Assembly: GCA_033026295.1 (NCBI GenBank)
Contig: CM065182.1
Coordinates: 8,370,001-8,434,000, forward strand
Direction of reading: 5' to 3'
DNA: 64,000 nt
Source: Channa striata
Taxonomy: Eukaryota > Chordata > Actinopteri > Anabantiformes > Channidae
Numbering within the stretch: position 1 is the stretch's first letter; each line of letters begins with the position of its first letter. The notes below the pieces were generated by a model. That model worked only from the letters and a program-made list of their open reading frames with translations, searched no databases and was not told the origin of the DNA. This document shows, piece by piece, positions 49,302 to 60,315 of the stretch. A program made the translations under genes and the position numbers.

Positions 49302-50197
49302 GTAAGAAACTGCTTGTCTGTCTGCTCTTATCTGAACGCTCCAGGGTTTCATCATATGCAGGGCTGCAGAGTCCCCTCAGTGATCCATGAGACAGACATC
49401 CCTTGCTTTCAGTATTTTCTTGTAAAGCAGGATGTATTTATCCTGCCGATGTAATCTGTCAATCAGGAGTGTTAATTTTTGTTTCACTGTCTTGCTCACA
49501 ACATCTCTTTTCACATTAGCTCTTTGTTTATGAGAGGACATGGAAGACATTATCTAAGAGAACTGTGAGATCGAAACTACAAGATGATGGGATTTATCAT
49601 TGGAGACACTGTCATAGGCTTTTTGGCGAAGAGATTTTAATATTTTGGTATTTATTTTTTGAAAATTGTGGTGTATACTGATTAGAAAAACCCAGTTGCA
49701 TTTGACAACAAAATGTTGCACAAGAAGTCTATGAAAATAAAATTTGATTCAGTGAAGGAAGACTTGATATTTAAAACCATAAAGAAACACCACACTTATA
49801 AACACAAGCACAGAACACAAGCTTGAACCAAAAGTAAAGTTCAAAAGGTTTAGACAGACAAAAAGGTTGGGCAAAAGGAAACCAGTGAAACTAAGGAACC
49901 CAGAGATGATTCAAGAAGACTAACAAATGGTATAAAATGTTATGTTATATTAGTTTTTCAACAATTATGTTTGTTTTTTATTAAATGAATGTTTTATATT
50001 CTGCTATTTAGAAGCTGGTTCATTAACTTAAACCCCTGTAGAGAGAAATACATAAACAATTTCTCAAGACTAAGCAGCAGGAAGTGCAGCCCCTGTAGGA
50101 ACTTTGCAGCAATACGGCACATAAATGCCCCAGAACTGCAGCCTAAATTCACCTCACAATTATAATTGGCATGTGTAGCATTAGCAAAACAACAGGC
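49302..50197. other. Intergenic, unit 1 end
   Basis: No gene recognised. The last stretch (50070-50105) matches 55892-55924 at the end of unit 2. Confidence 0.5.
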
Positions 50198-50999
50198 CAC
50201 AGTACGTGGAATACATTTAACCTAGAAAACCCATCTCACATTTGATAAAATTTGTGTCGTGTAAGTTAATATTGCAAAACTCATCTATTCTAATATCCTT
50301 GTGAAAGATCAGAGGTTCATACAGTGCATGTGTTCTGAGTGATTGAAAGTAAGATATTCATTGTACATATTATATTGTACATACAATAAACCTTGTGCAA
50401 CAGGTGATGCACCAGCACGATTATATTAAACTTTATTAGTGAAACTCCAACCTGATAAAATGTAATAATTAAATATACAAATACATAAAATAAAAATTGG
50501 CAGAATCATTTTGTTTGTTAATTGCAGTTTTTGTCTTTGATGAAGTTGTAGCATTCTCATATCATATCATGACATATGGAACACGTAACTCTTTGAACTA
50601 GGAAATGAACTCTTAGACTGGACTTTGAACTCAAATATATTCGAATTATTTACTTGGACTGTTGGTCAGCAGAGAGGTAGGACAACTAATGCCAGTCTGA
50701 ACTACAAGAAAATTAATTTCAAGAATGTTATGTTGTATTTGACTTTACATTATATTCGTGTGTGAAATTACATTTATTTTAGTGTCCAGTCATTTTACTT
50801 ACTAAACCCATATTTCTCACAGATTTGTCTAAAGTAGAGCTTCAAAGGGATCAAGAAAAAATGTAAGTAATTACATTCTCTAAATTATATGTAATATATA
50901 ATCTAAATTAATCACATACATCACATTTTGCTGTGTAAGTATTTAAAAATATTTTAATTCAAATGACAAATGGATGGCTTTGAATCAGTCAATAATTGA

Positions 51000-51465
51000 C
51001 AGGGTTTTATGTTCAAGGTCCCTTTTATTTAAAACATAATTTTCCTTTTCCTGGCTTGTGGATCTGGATCTATGTTGTTTTGGTGCTGGTTTTAATGTCA
51101 GACGCTGTTTCTGACAGAACCCTATCCAGTTTTAACTGGGCTTGGGAACGGCATTTAATAAATACATGGCTTGTGCCACCTTCTGATTTGGATAATTTTT
51201 TTTAATGGCAAATTGACAGGGTTTTAATGTTTTGGCAAAAGTCCATCTTTTTTAAAACATAATTTTCCTTTGGCTCATCACTTATGAATTACCACCTTTG
51301 TAGAGTTTCAACTTAAAAACTGTGGAATGAGAACATTGTTGTTTTGGTGGTGTTTTAATGTCAGGCGATTTAACTGGACTGGGGAACAGCACTTAGATTT
51401 ACACTCACTGGCCACTTTATGAGGTACACCTGTACATTTTAATACAATACAATACAGCAGCTCCA
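51000..51465. repeat. Local partial duplication and dispersed-repeat end upstream of UGT copy 2
   Basis: A block containing GACAGGGTTTTATGTT, TTTAAAACATAATTTTCCTT, TTTTGGTGCTGGTTTTAATG and a GGGAACGGCATTTA-like end (about 51000-51160) recurs in diverged form at about 51217-51400. Directly after it lies TACACTCACTGGCCACTTTA then TGAGGTACACCTGTACA (51400-51440), a sequence seen at the end of an abundant fish repeat. Unit 1 has only the first block. Confidence 0.55.
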
Positions 51466-51509
51466 CCAACTGAAACCCTTCACAACACCTTATCCGTTAC
51501 TTTATAGTG

Positions 51510-51536
51510 GTTAATTAATCGAAATTAATGCATTTT
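51510..51536 (+). promoter_or_regulatory. HNF1-like AT-rich site just upstream of UGT copy 2
   Basis: GTTAATTAATCGAAATTAAT resembles an HNF1 palindrome (GTTAATNATTAAC), a known regulator class for liver and gut UGT genes. The same place in copy 1 (about 45438-45458) reads TTTATTAATCGAAATTAATG. Since the ATG lies behind a splice acceptor, this may be intronic rather than promoter sequence. Weak evidence. Confidence 0.25.
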
Positions 51537-51588
51537 TTGATGACCCTCGTTGAAAGACCACTATTTTCTTTACTACATTTCAGAAACC

Positions 51589-53986
51589 ATGATGCTGCAT
51601 TTTGGCTGCAGACTATTTGGATTCCTCAGTGTGTTACTGATGTCACTCACACCGACTTGCCACAGTGGGAACATTCTAGTGTTCCCATTGGATGGCAGCC
51701 ACTGGGTCAACATGAAGATTCTGCTAGAAGAACTTCATGCTAGAGGACACAGTATCACTGTGATCAGGGTCTCCACTAGTTGGTTCATCCAAGAGAAGTC
51801 TCCTCTGTACACGTCCATTACAATTGAATTGGATGAAGTCTACAACGATTTTTTTGATGTTTACCTAGAGGAACAAATGAGGGTATGTTTCAACGGATGA
51901 TGTATTGGGCTTCTCAAAGGTTGTTCAATCAAACATTCTGGTAATGTTTTTCACCTTTCATCACTTTTTTTTTCAGGCACAGAGAGAGGGGGCATCGCTT
52001 CTTACTCTCCTCAAACTCACCATGGGTTCAATTTCTATGCTTTCTCAGGCCAATTCCATTATGTGTGATGTTGTCGGTCAAATTCTTGATGATAAAAATA
52101 TGGTCAAACGCTTGATTGATTCCAAGTATGACCTTGTTCTTACAGACCCAGCCATAGCACCAGGTCTTGTACTAGCCAAATATCTCAAACTTCCAGTTGT
52201 GCTCAATGTTCGCTGGATCACTAGTGGAGAAGGTCACTTTGCAATCGCTCCCTCACCAATCTCCTATATCCCAGCACCTGGATCAGGCTTAACAGACAAT
52301 ATGAATTTTATTCAGAGGGTCAAGAACATATTTTTCCACAGCATTATTCTCTTTCAGCAGAAATTCATGATGGGGCCAAGCTATGATGCTCTTTGTGATA
52401 AATACATTGAGGGTGGATGTGACATCATCTCACTTCTTCAGGAAGCAGACATTTGGCTGTTTAGATCCGACTTTGTGTTTGAATTCCCTCGGCCCACAAT
52501 GCCAAATGTTGTGTATATAGGAGGATTTCAGTGCAAACCAGCCAATCCTCTGCCAGCAGAACTGGAGGAATTTGTTCAAAGTGCCGGGGAACACGGAGTG
52601 ATCGTCATGTCTCTGGGAACATTGGTCAATGCTTTACCCCATACAGTTACAGATGAAATTGCCAGTGTGTTTGCCAAGGTGCCTCAAAAGGTAACGTACG
52701 CTCAGTTATTCCCTTGCAAAGACTTGAATGTAGGAAGATTTATATTTGCAATTTCAATGCCTATTTATCTGTCTACAGAGAAACAGCAGTTAGATGAAAA
52801 CTATGAGCTTTTAATAGAATACAGCAGATAAAACAGAAAGTGTTAAAATTAGAATTTAAATAATAGATGAATACATTATTAATTGATTCACTGAACTTAA
52901 CAGCCTCTCTCTCACTGATAGCACCAACACCAATTCAGCATGTTCAGTCATCTGATACAGACGGGGATGACTAGTAATGAAAGTGCAGGATGCACTGGAA
53001 AAACTAGGGCAGCAGACACGGACTACTTTAGATTGTTTGACCAACATTTATTAGTGTTACATGTAATAAATCAGTGGTACTAGTGGTATAGACGTAAATC
53101 AGAAAGACCCCACTTTTACCTATCTCACAACAGAAGTTGGCGGAATCAAACAAAAAGTTAACAAAACTCAGAAAATTAATGTACAATGAGAGGAGCTTCT
53201 GTAACTACTAGCCAACCAGCAGCCACCCTTGTAGTCAATAGATTTGTTCTGTAAATCCTTTCTCACTCTCTTGAAAAGTAGTGTACAAAAATATTGTATT
53301 TAAATTTAGACAACCTGAAGCAATGGCAAAATGATACTTGTCTTCCTGTAGGAGCATAAATATGCAAAGACTTTTTAAATAATTGTTCATTTTCTCATCA
53401 GGTGATATGGAAGCACAAAGGTTGGCGTCCCTCTACTTTGGGCAACAACACTCTGATAGTGGACTGGATGCCACAGAAAGACCTCCTGGGCCACCCTCAG
53501 ACCAAAGTCTTTGTAGCTCATGGAGGAACCAATGGAGTCCAGGAGGCCATTTACCATGGTGTTCCTGTCCTCGGCATACCCCTGCTTTTTGACCAGTATG
53601 ACAACCTTCTTCGTTTGCAGGAGAGAGGAGCTGGAAAGATCCTTAAATTCAGTGACGTTAATGGCCACAGTTTTGAGGAAGGACTTATGGAAGTTCTTCA
53701 TCAAGACAGCTACAGACAGAACATGCAAAGACTGTCACGTGTGCACAAAGATCAGCCAATAGCGCCCATGGATCAGGCCGTCTTCTGGGTGGAATACGTG
53801 ATGCGCCACAAAGGAGCTTCACACCTGCGTACAGAGGCCTATAAGATGCCCTGGTACTCCTACTACTCTTTAGATGTAATACTACTGTTACTGACCGCAG
53901 CGGCTTTACTGCTGCTGTGGACTTTGGCCATTTTCAGGTTCCTATGCTGCAGAGGTGGAAAAAAGACCAAAGCTAAACAACAGTAA
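51589..53986 (+). CDS. UDP-glucuronosyltransferase, probably UGT5 family, copy 2
   Basis: Exons 51589-51882, 51977-52690, 53402-53986, phase 0, 530 aa. The exon sizes are identical to copies 1 and 3. All key residues are present: catalytic His38 (DGSHW), Asp155 (LTDPAIAPG), the donor-binding signature with FVAHGGTNGVQEAIYHGVPV and DQ at 400-401, a membrane anchor about 495-519 and the KAKQQ tail. The last 93 nt of the coding sequence and the start of the 3' UTR are essentially the same as copy 1. The start ATG is 5 bases after a splice acceptor, so a 5' non-coding exon is expected; a second ATG follows immediately. Intron 2 is 711 bases, against 399 in copy 1. The exon 2 frame stays open about 47 codons into intron 2, so intron retention would give a truncated lumenal protein. 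Confidence 0.94.
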
Positions 53987-54319
53987 ATGGGATCAAGTTT
54001 TTTAGAAATATGCTATGATGGATTCTTCATAGCACTGTATATAGACAAAAACATGCATTTTACAATGGGGAAACTTTTTCTTAAACATACAATCAACCAG
54101 AATGAGCCATAAAATACATAAAATTTAACTGATAAAACTTTTTTTATTTTCAAAATCATATTTTGAAATATCTTTAAGTTAGTTAATTAATTAGCATTAG
54201 CATTGCTTATCCTCTTTCGACAGTTAACATTATTTGAGTTTACTCTCAAAGATTCAAATTTTTTTAAGGTTACTAAACTCTTTTTTTTTAAATTTAAAGG
54301 GTTTAAGATTAAGAATTCA

Positions 54320-54600
54320 AACTACTTTATTAATCCCAGATGGACATTTCTTTGCCTTGTTACATCTGCAGTCAGGTGTAAGAAAGAAAACTAAAGACCT
54401 AAAAGTAAAACCACAGAAGAACTATGCCGACACAAAGCAAAAAACCTCAACATCCATCAAGAACAACAATGAAAATCTAAGACAAGTAAATCTAGGATTA
54501 TAATAAACAGCTGTTTTATGCAGTGCAATCCACCCACACCTTTTAAAGGGGATGAGTTGTACACGTCGGACAGCTTAATTGACTTGTTGCTTGTAGTTTT
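54320..54600. repeat. Dispersed LINE-like repeat fragment downstream of UGT copy 2
   Basis: Paralogue of 47945-48190. It contains CTTTATTAATCCCAGATGGA, then CATTTCTTTGCCTTGTTACA, and a distal AAAGGGGATGAGTTGTACAC. Diverged, with small indels relative to unit 1. Confidence 0.6.
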
Positions 54601-55924
54601 GGCTGTGGAACAATGATTAACTCTGTGCTTGGCCCATGAATGAGATAAATTCTCCTATGAATGCTTGAATTACTCAGTGCAAGATGGACAATATCTGTGT
54701 GCTGAGTGAAGAAATGTAATTTGGCCTGGAATAAAATAATACATGTATTGAATTTAAATAAATCGAGATCTTAAGCCCCAAATCATAGTAAGCTGGAAAA
54801 AGTATTTTACCATATGGATGAATGAGCAAAATGGTCAAAAGTGCAAAAGAGATTTACCACAGACCCCACTGTGTGTTTAACAGAATGTATCAGAGATTTT
54901 TCATAAACCACATTTTCTATGGCATTGAAACACACATAAATAAAGAACATGTCATGCATTGTCATGCATTGTGCTGAATTGGTGGACAGATAGGATGAGC
55001 AAAAGAAAATATTTTAAATGTAGTATACTTTAAAAATAGAAAGGTGCTGGAGTGATCAGAGCACCTCTAGCACCTTAACTTTGAGAAACCACTCTTCATC
55101 TTCTGTATATTTCAAACTTTTCATTAAATGCATGGCTGGATATTATCCATCAGACAGACCTGGACCATGTCCTTGCTTTCAAACTCAGTTTCTTCTCCAT
55201 ATGTCCAGTAAGTCATTGATTGAGGTAAAATAACTGTGTATAGAGGAGCATTGGGCGCCTCTTATTATAAAGCAGCCATGGGATTTGTAATCTGTTCTCA
55301 CTGATATTTAAGCTGCTCTTGGATTGGAGAAGAACTCGGTACAGAAATTTTGGGAAGATGATGTATTTGTTTTTTTAATGATTAAATGGAAAGGAGGAGA
55401 CACTAGCAGGAAACCAGAAACCATATGAAAATATCAGGGAAAAATAAGGAATACACAGAGAACAAAGTACTAAGCAAAACAAAGTCAGGTGCCAAAAAAT
55501 CTAAATCAAAAATCAAAAAAACTGGAACAGAATCAACTGAAGTCCAACACTAAGATTTCCAAATAAAAATAGTTCTTAGTAATTCTTGCTAATCCAATAC
55601 AAGTGACAGAAGGTTCCAAGTGTGGTCAGACCGAGGGGGAAAAAACCCCCCCAAACTGTCCACCTACTTCGGGAAATAGAAAATTTTAACAAACGCTGGG
55701 CCAGAGGAGACTTCACAGTTCATACGTAGACAGGGAGATCACAGAAAGCTCAGAGACAGAGTAAACTAAAGAAAGGAGCAGCACAGATGAGGCAAATGAA
55801 GACTGATGAGCAGGGCAGAGAGAGGGAGAGCAGGTTTCCAGGGCAACACAGATCAGCGTCAGCGCCGTGACACATAAACATCCGTCCAGATTAAGCAGCA
55901 GGACGTGCAGTCCTTGTAGGAACA

Positions 55925-55987
55925 TTGGCCATTTACAGGTTCCTATGCTGCTGAGGGGGAAGAAAAACTAAAGCTAAACAACAGTAA
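55925..55987 (+). pseudogene. UGT relic: last 63 nt of exon 3
   Basis: TTGGCCATTTACAGGTTCCT to ...AAACAACAGTAA matches the final part of exon 3 of UGT copies 1 and 2 (membrane-anchor end and cytosolic tail, LAIYRFLCC then GGRKTKAKQQ). It has an in-frame TGA where copies 1 and 2 have AGA. Nothing upstream of it is UGT-like: it abuts the CAGCAGGACGTGCAGTCCTT end of duplication unit 2. An A-rich stretch begins about 15 bases after the stop. It is either the 3' remnant of a deleted fourth gene copy or a 5'-truncated retrocopy; the first is more likely because it sits where the next unit would be. Confidence 0.8.
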
Positions 55988-58000
55988 CTGACTAATTTGC
56001 AAAAAAAAAAAAAAACTAAAACAAAAGAAAATAAAACAAAACCAAAAAAGAAAAAGAGAAATTCATCTTAATTCACGTCCACATATCACATCTAATAGCT
56101 TATCCATTTGTGTAATAAAAAAGTCATTTTACTCTGGCTGCTCTTTCTTCCACTGTCCTGTACCTCACTGGTGCTGAAAGAGCAGCAGGTGCCAGATTCA
56201 ATTTCGTTTGTCTGATTCTCACATTTTTCTTATTCTGAACTCCTGGATTATGTCTATTTAAGTTACCGTTCTTCCCCCCACTGGCTTTTGATACTTTGGT
56301 TTTCTTAATCCTTGCAAAATGGCCCCAGGATAGTGTCAATGTCATCCTCTCAGAGGTTTTTTAATTGTACTGGATTGCACTGAAACAATGCAGTGGGAAT
56401 TTTTTTCTAAGAGAGGAGAATAAAGTTTATGATAATGCATATGCCATAACTGTGAGAGCTGAGAAAATAACTCTCCGCGTCATTTATTAATTGATGGCGT
56501 TGCTTTATTAGTTTTCTACTGTCTTCTGTTGTAACAACCCACTGCTAAAAGTGCTGTAAAGCATTTTCTGTGATGAATTACCCTCACCTATGCCCATCCC
56601 TCCATCATGTTGATTCCCAAACCTCCACTCCCTCCCTCTGTCTCTCCCTCTTGGTCATCCTCTCTCTTTTCAAGACCTGCTTTTTCTTCCCATCAGCTCT
56701 GTTTCCTTTTCCTGGCTTTTATTTTGGTAGTCCTTTCATGTCATTTCCTGTTCCATAGTTCGTTCAACCTGACCTGTCATTATCACTCCGGATTGTTTTC
56801 ACCTGTGCCCCTGTCCTTTTAAACCCCCTGCAAGATTCATTCCTTGTCAGATCCTCATCTGTGCTCACCTGGGGTTAAATGAAGAGGACGAATTTCACTG
56901 TGACATGCATGTGCAAAATGTTTGTGCGCTTGAAGTGATGATTAAAGTTGATCATCTTCTTCTTGGATCCTCACCAGGCCAGTGGGGACAGCATTTGTTG
57001 TTGAGGCGTTGCCTTTGCACAGGGACTGCCCACTTCTTGTCACTCTGCTGAGACGAGAGAGTCTAACGAGTTTAGTTCTGTGGTCAGCCCGCCAAATATC
57101 GTAAGAGACGCGTGTAATGAGTGCAAAGGTTATTCCTAGAGTAGGGCACAGTGTAAATGTATTTATAAAAGCAATGTTCTGAACGTATTGGTGTGAGTTA
57201 TTCATGTATGAGTCTCTCGCTCTCGCTTGTAAAACAGTATGAAGCTCCCATGTCACTGCTGTGTATTTGAGTAATTTTCTATATGTTTGTTGATACGTTT
57301 AGTCATAGTTCAGTAAACTCTCCAATTATTCCTCAGTGGAACTTTAGTTATGTTTTAGATTGAACTACTTTAGGATTAACATGGACATCTGATGAAGACA
57401 TGAGCTCAAAGTGCAGTATGTTGCTGTTACAGGTGAAAATTCATCCTGTAGTTCAAATGCTGTTGAATGAGCTTGAGAGAATCTAAATTAGTCATGGAAA
57501 GGTTTGTTGGAATACTGGGTTTGAATATTGAAATATGATGTCAATAAATTCTGCTGAGAGCGACCTGTCTGACAAGTGTTTTTCACTCGTCTTTTCTCCT
57601 GCTAAACAGGATATTTACATCTAGCTGCTGGTCCTGCCACCTGGGACCTGCAACGTTTGATTATTTAGTTCGATGCCAGTATTATTTTTCTTTAATTATT
57701 TAGACTGGATCTTATTACTTTATTTGCATTTTTGTTTTATCTAATGTAATTATTGAATTGGCCTGAATTCATGGCTATTCTCAGCTTCATAGTAGTATAA
57801 CATGAATAAATAAACGTTTATCAATGAAACGTTAATATAAATATGATACAATGAAAACCACAGCAAATCAGTTATTTGCAAAACACATATTAAAACAAAA
57901 ATTTCACACAGTCTGTATTGCATGTCCTGGATGTTACTCATTTACCTGGGAAGGCTCTAATCAGCTGGAGTTTGAACTGGGATAGGGGTCATTTACATTA
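55988..58000. other. Intergenic between the UGT relic and UGT copy 3
   Basis: Contains an A-rich segment (56000-56060), a CT-rich stretch near 56570-56690 and the dispersed repeat at 56716-56812. No gene recognised. Confidence 0.5.
56716..56812. repeat. Dispersed repeat fragment, matches 31256-31350
   Basis: Same block order as the fragment at 31256-31350 (CTTTTATTTTGGTAGTCCTT, TTTCCTGTTCCATAGTTC, GATTGTTTTCACCTGTGCCC). Class not assigned. Confidence 0.55.
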
Positions 58001-58044
58001 ACTGTCAGTCTGCAGGCACGAAGAACTGCTGGTGCCGTTCGCAG
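58000..58044 (+). other. Probable 5' UTR exon of UGT copy 3 (left end not determined)
   Basis: Ends GTTCGCAG at 58044, followed by a strong donor GTACGTGA. The next acceptor on the same strand is TTTTAG at 58178-58183, 5 bases before the UGT start codon, giving a 139-base intron. An ATTAAC (HNF1 half-site-like) at 57998-58003 and TTTGAACTGGG at 57971-57981 lie just upstream. The transcription start is not known. Confidence 0.5.
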
Positions 58045-58188
58045 GTACGTGAAAATAATTTAAAAATGAATTTATTGATATTATAGGTAATTTCCACTCT
58101 ACTGCTTTATCCAGCACACATTTCTGTCACAAAACCTTTTAAAGCTCATTGAAGCGCTAATATTTTTCTCCTCTTTGTTTTAGGAACC

Positions 58189-60256
58189 ATGGCACTGAGT
58201 CACGTGTGTGGAATATTTGTATCCCTCAGTGTTTGTCTGGTTTCATTCACCCCACCTTGCACTGGAGGAAACATTCTGGTGTTTCCTATTGATGGCAGCC
58301 ACTGGATTAATATGAAGATACTGCTAGAAGAACTGCATGCCAGAGGACACAGTATCACTGTGATCAGGGTCTCCACCAGCTGGCACATCGCAGAAAAGTC
58401 TCCTCTCTACACATCTATTACAGTTAAAATGGATGAAGGCTTACAGGACTTTTTGGGCGAATACCTAAAAGAGCATATGAATGTATGTCATTATGAGTAA
58501 TATATTCTTTAGTGTCTTACACATCAAGGTTGTGATAGTTTTCACCATTTTTTTTCTAACTTTTCCTTTCTCAGGTGCAGAGGGAGGGGCCCTCAGCATT
58601 TACTTTCTTCAAACTCACCAAGGATTTTATTGCTATGGTTACCCGGGCCCATAAGGTGTTCTGTGATGCCTTTGTTCAGTTACTTGATGACAAAAATATG
58701 GTCAAAAGCTTGTTGGATTCCCAATATGATCTTGTTCTTACTGACCCAGGCATGGCACCAGGCCTTATTTTAGCCAAGCATCTCAAACTACCAACAGTGC
58801 TCAATGTTCGCTGGATTCCTAGTGGAGAAGGACATTTTGCCGTAGCTCCCTCACCATTCTCTTATATTCCAGTGCCAGGATCAGGCTTAACAGACAAAAT
58901 GAATTTCATTCAGAGGCTCAAGAACATGCTTTTCTACAGCATTATTGCGTTGCAGCAGAAATTCATGGTGGGTCCAATTTATGATTCCATCTGTGATACA
59001 TATATTGAGGGTGGATGTGACATCATCTCACTTCTTCAGGAAGCAGACATTTGGCTGTTCAGGTCAGACTTTGTGTTTGAATTCCCTCGGCCCACAGTGC
59101 CAAATGTTGTGTATGTAGGAGGATTTCAGTGCAAACCAGCCCAACCTCTGCCAGCAGAACTGGAGGAATTTGTTCGAAGTGCCGGGGAGCACGGAGTGAT
59201 CGTCATGTCTCTGGGAACTTGGATTGAAGCTTTACCTCAAGAGGTTACAGATGAAATTGCCAGTGTGTTTGCAAAGATGCCTCAGAAGGTAACACATGTT
59301 TATTGACTCATTTGTGAACACGATATGTGAAAAGATTGGAATTTGCAGCTCAGAAGGCTATTTGTTTGACAGATGAAAAATGCGTCAGTTTGTAATAATA
59401 ACATTGATAAAATTTTGAGGCTTTTCAAAATGTACTTTAATTCATTTTGAAAATAAAAAAGATTACAAATGAAACAATTTCTCCAGTGAGTACAAAAAAA
59501 CATAGCAAATTTGATATCCAGCCCTTTGATAAACTTGAGATCTCTCCATGGCATCTAATTCTTTGAAAATTCACATTAAGGTTGAATTGTCTCTTTTAAG
59601 CACCTCTGACACTGCATTGCGCTGTGGTTTGTGCAGTGAATTCCTAATATTTCTGCCAATTTTCTCTTCAGGTGATATGGAAGCACAAAGGTCGGCGTCC
59701 CTCTACTTTGGGCAACAACACTCTGATAGTGGACTGGATGCCACAGAAAGACCTCCTGGGACACCCTCAGACCAAAGTCTTTGTAGCTCATGGAGGAACC
59801 AATGGAGTCCAGGAGGCCATTTACCATGGTGTTCCTGTCCTCGGCATACCCCTGTTCTTCGACCAGTATGACAACCTTCTTCGTTTGCAGGAGAGAGGAG
59901 CTGGAAAGATCCTTCAGTTGAGTGACATTAATGGCCACAGTTTTGAGCAAGGACTTATGGAAGTTCTTCATCAAGACAGCTACAGACAGAACATGCAAAG
60001 ACTGTCACGTTTGCACAAAGATCAGCCAATAGCGCCCATGGATCAGGCCGTCTTCTGGGTGGAATACGTGATGCGCCACAAAGGAGCTTCACACCTGCGT
60101 ACAGAGGCCTATAAGATGCCCTGGTACTCCTACTACTCTTTAGATGTAATACTACTGTTACTGGCTGCAGTGATATCACCGTTGCTGTCAGCTTTGCTTA
60201 TTGCCTGGCTTCTGTGTTGCAGAACTAGAGGAAAGATCAAAACCAAACAACAATGA
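58189..60256 (+). CDS. UDP-glucuronosyltransferase, probably UGT5 family, copy 3
   Basis: Exons 58189-58482, 58575-59288, 59672-60256, phase 0, 530 aa. Catalytic His38 (DGSHW), Asp155 (LTDPGMAPG), the donor signature (FVAHGGTNGVQEAIYHGVPV, then FFDQYDN) and DQ 400-401 are intact. A sequon NNT is near residue 351; the membrane anchor is about 495-519; the KTKQQ tail is a KxKxx retrieval motif. The signal peptide, exon 1 and the first part of exon 2 are clearly diverged from copies 1 and 2, and introns and flanks are unrelated. The end of exon 2 and the first 492 nt of exon 3 are nearly identical to copy 2 (11 differences in 492). The last 93 nt differ at 32 positions, including the stop (TGA versus TAA). 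This is the most distinct gene of the cluster and keeps all catalytic residues. Confidence 0.95.
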
Positions 60257-60309
60257 CCAGGGTCAAATTTGACATGTGCTTTGACTTTACCTCCATACCA
60301 TGGTTTTCA

Positions 60310-60315
60310 AATAAA
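60310..60315 (+). terminator. Polyadenylation signal of UGT copy 3
   Basis: AATAAA 54 bases after the stop codon, implying a short 3' UTR. Confidence 0.75.

Larger units (their letters stand above)
44115..50197. repeat. Tandem duplication unit 1 (contains UGT copy 1)
   Basis: Begins with TGGAATACATTTAGCCTAG at 44123; the matching sequence of unit 2 starts 6084 bases downstream at 50207. Similarity runs through the promoter side, the whole UGT gene, its 3' UTR and on to about 48690. The far end (50070-50105, AAGCAGCAGGAAGTGCAGCC) again matches the end of unit 2 (55892-55924). The middle, 48700-50060, differs between units. Indels distinguish the units: a mobile insertion at 44334-44441, a 101-bp tandem copy, and different intron 2 lengths. 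Confidence 0.85.
50198..55924. repeat. Tandem duplication unit 2 (contains UGT copy 2)
   Basis: Second copy of the duplicated block described at 44115-50197. Relative to unit 1 it lacks the retroposon at the site near 50411-50426 and has one instead of two 101-bp repeat copies. It has extra sequence at 51215-51440 upstream of the gene and about 310 more bases in UGT intron 2. Between 55390 and 55880 it carries sequence not matched in unit 1. It ends at the UGT relic at 55925. Confidence 0.85.

Noticed and set aside
51905..52831. Frame starting before and ending after UGT copy 2 exon 2
   Set aside because: The start lies in intron 1 and the end in intron 2; strong splice signals at 51977 and 52690 and the copy 1/copy 3 pattern define the exon.
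59576..59998. Minus-strand open frames opposite UGT exon 3 (also at 53387-53728)
   Set aside because: Antisense shadows that recur only because the exon is duplicated; no start context, domain or independent signal.
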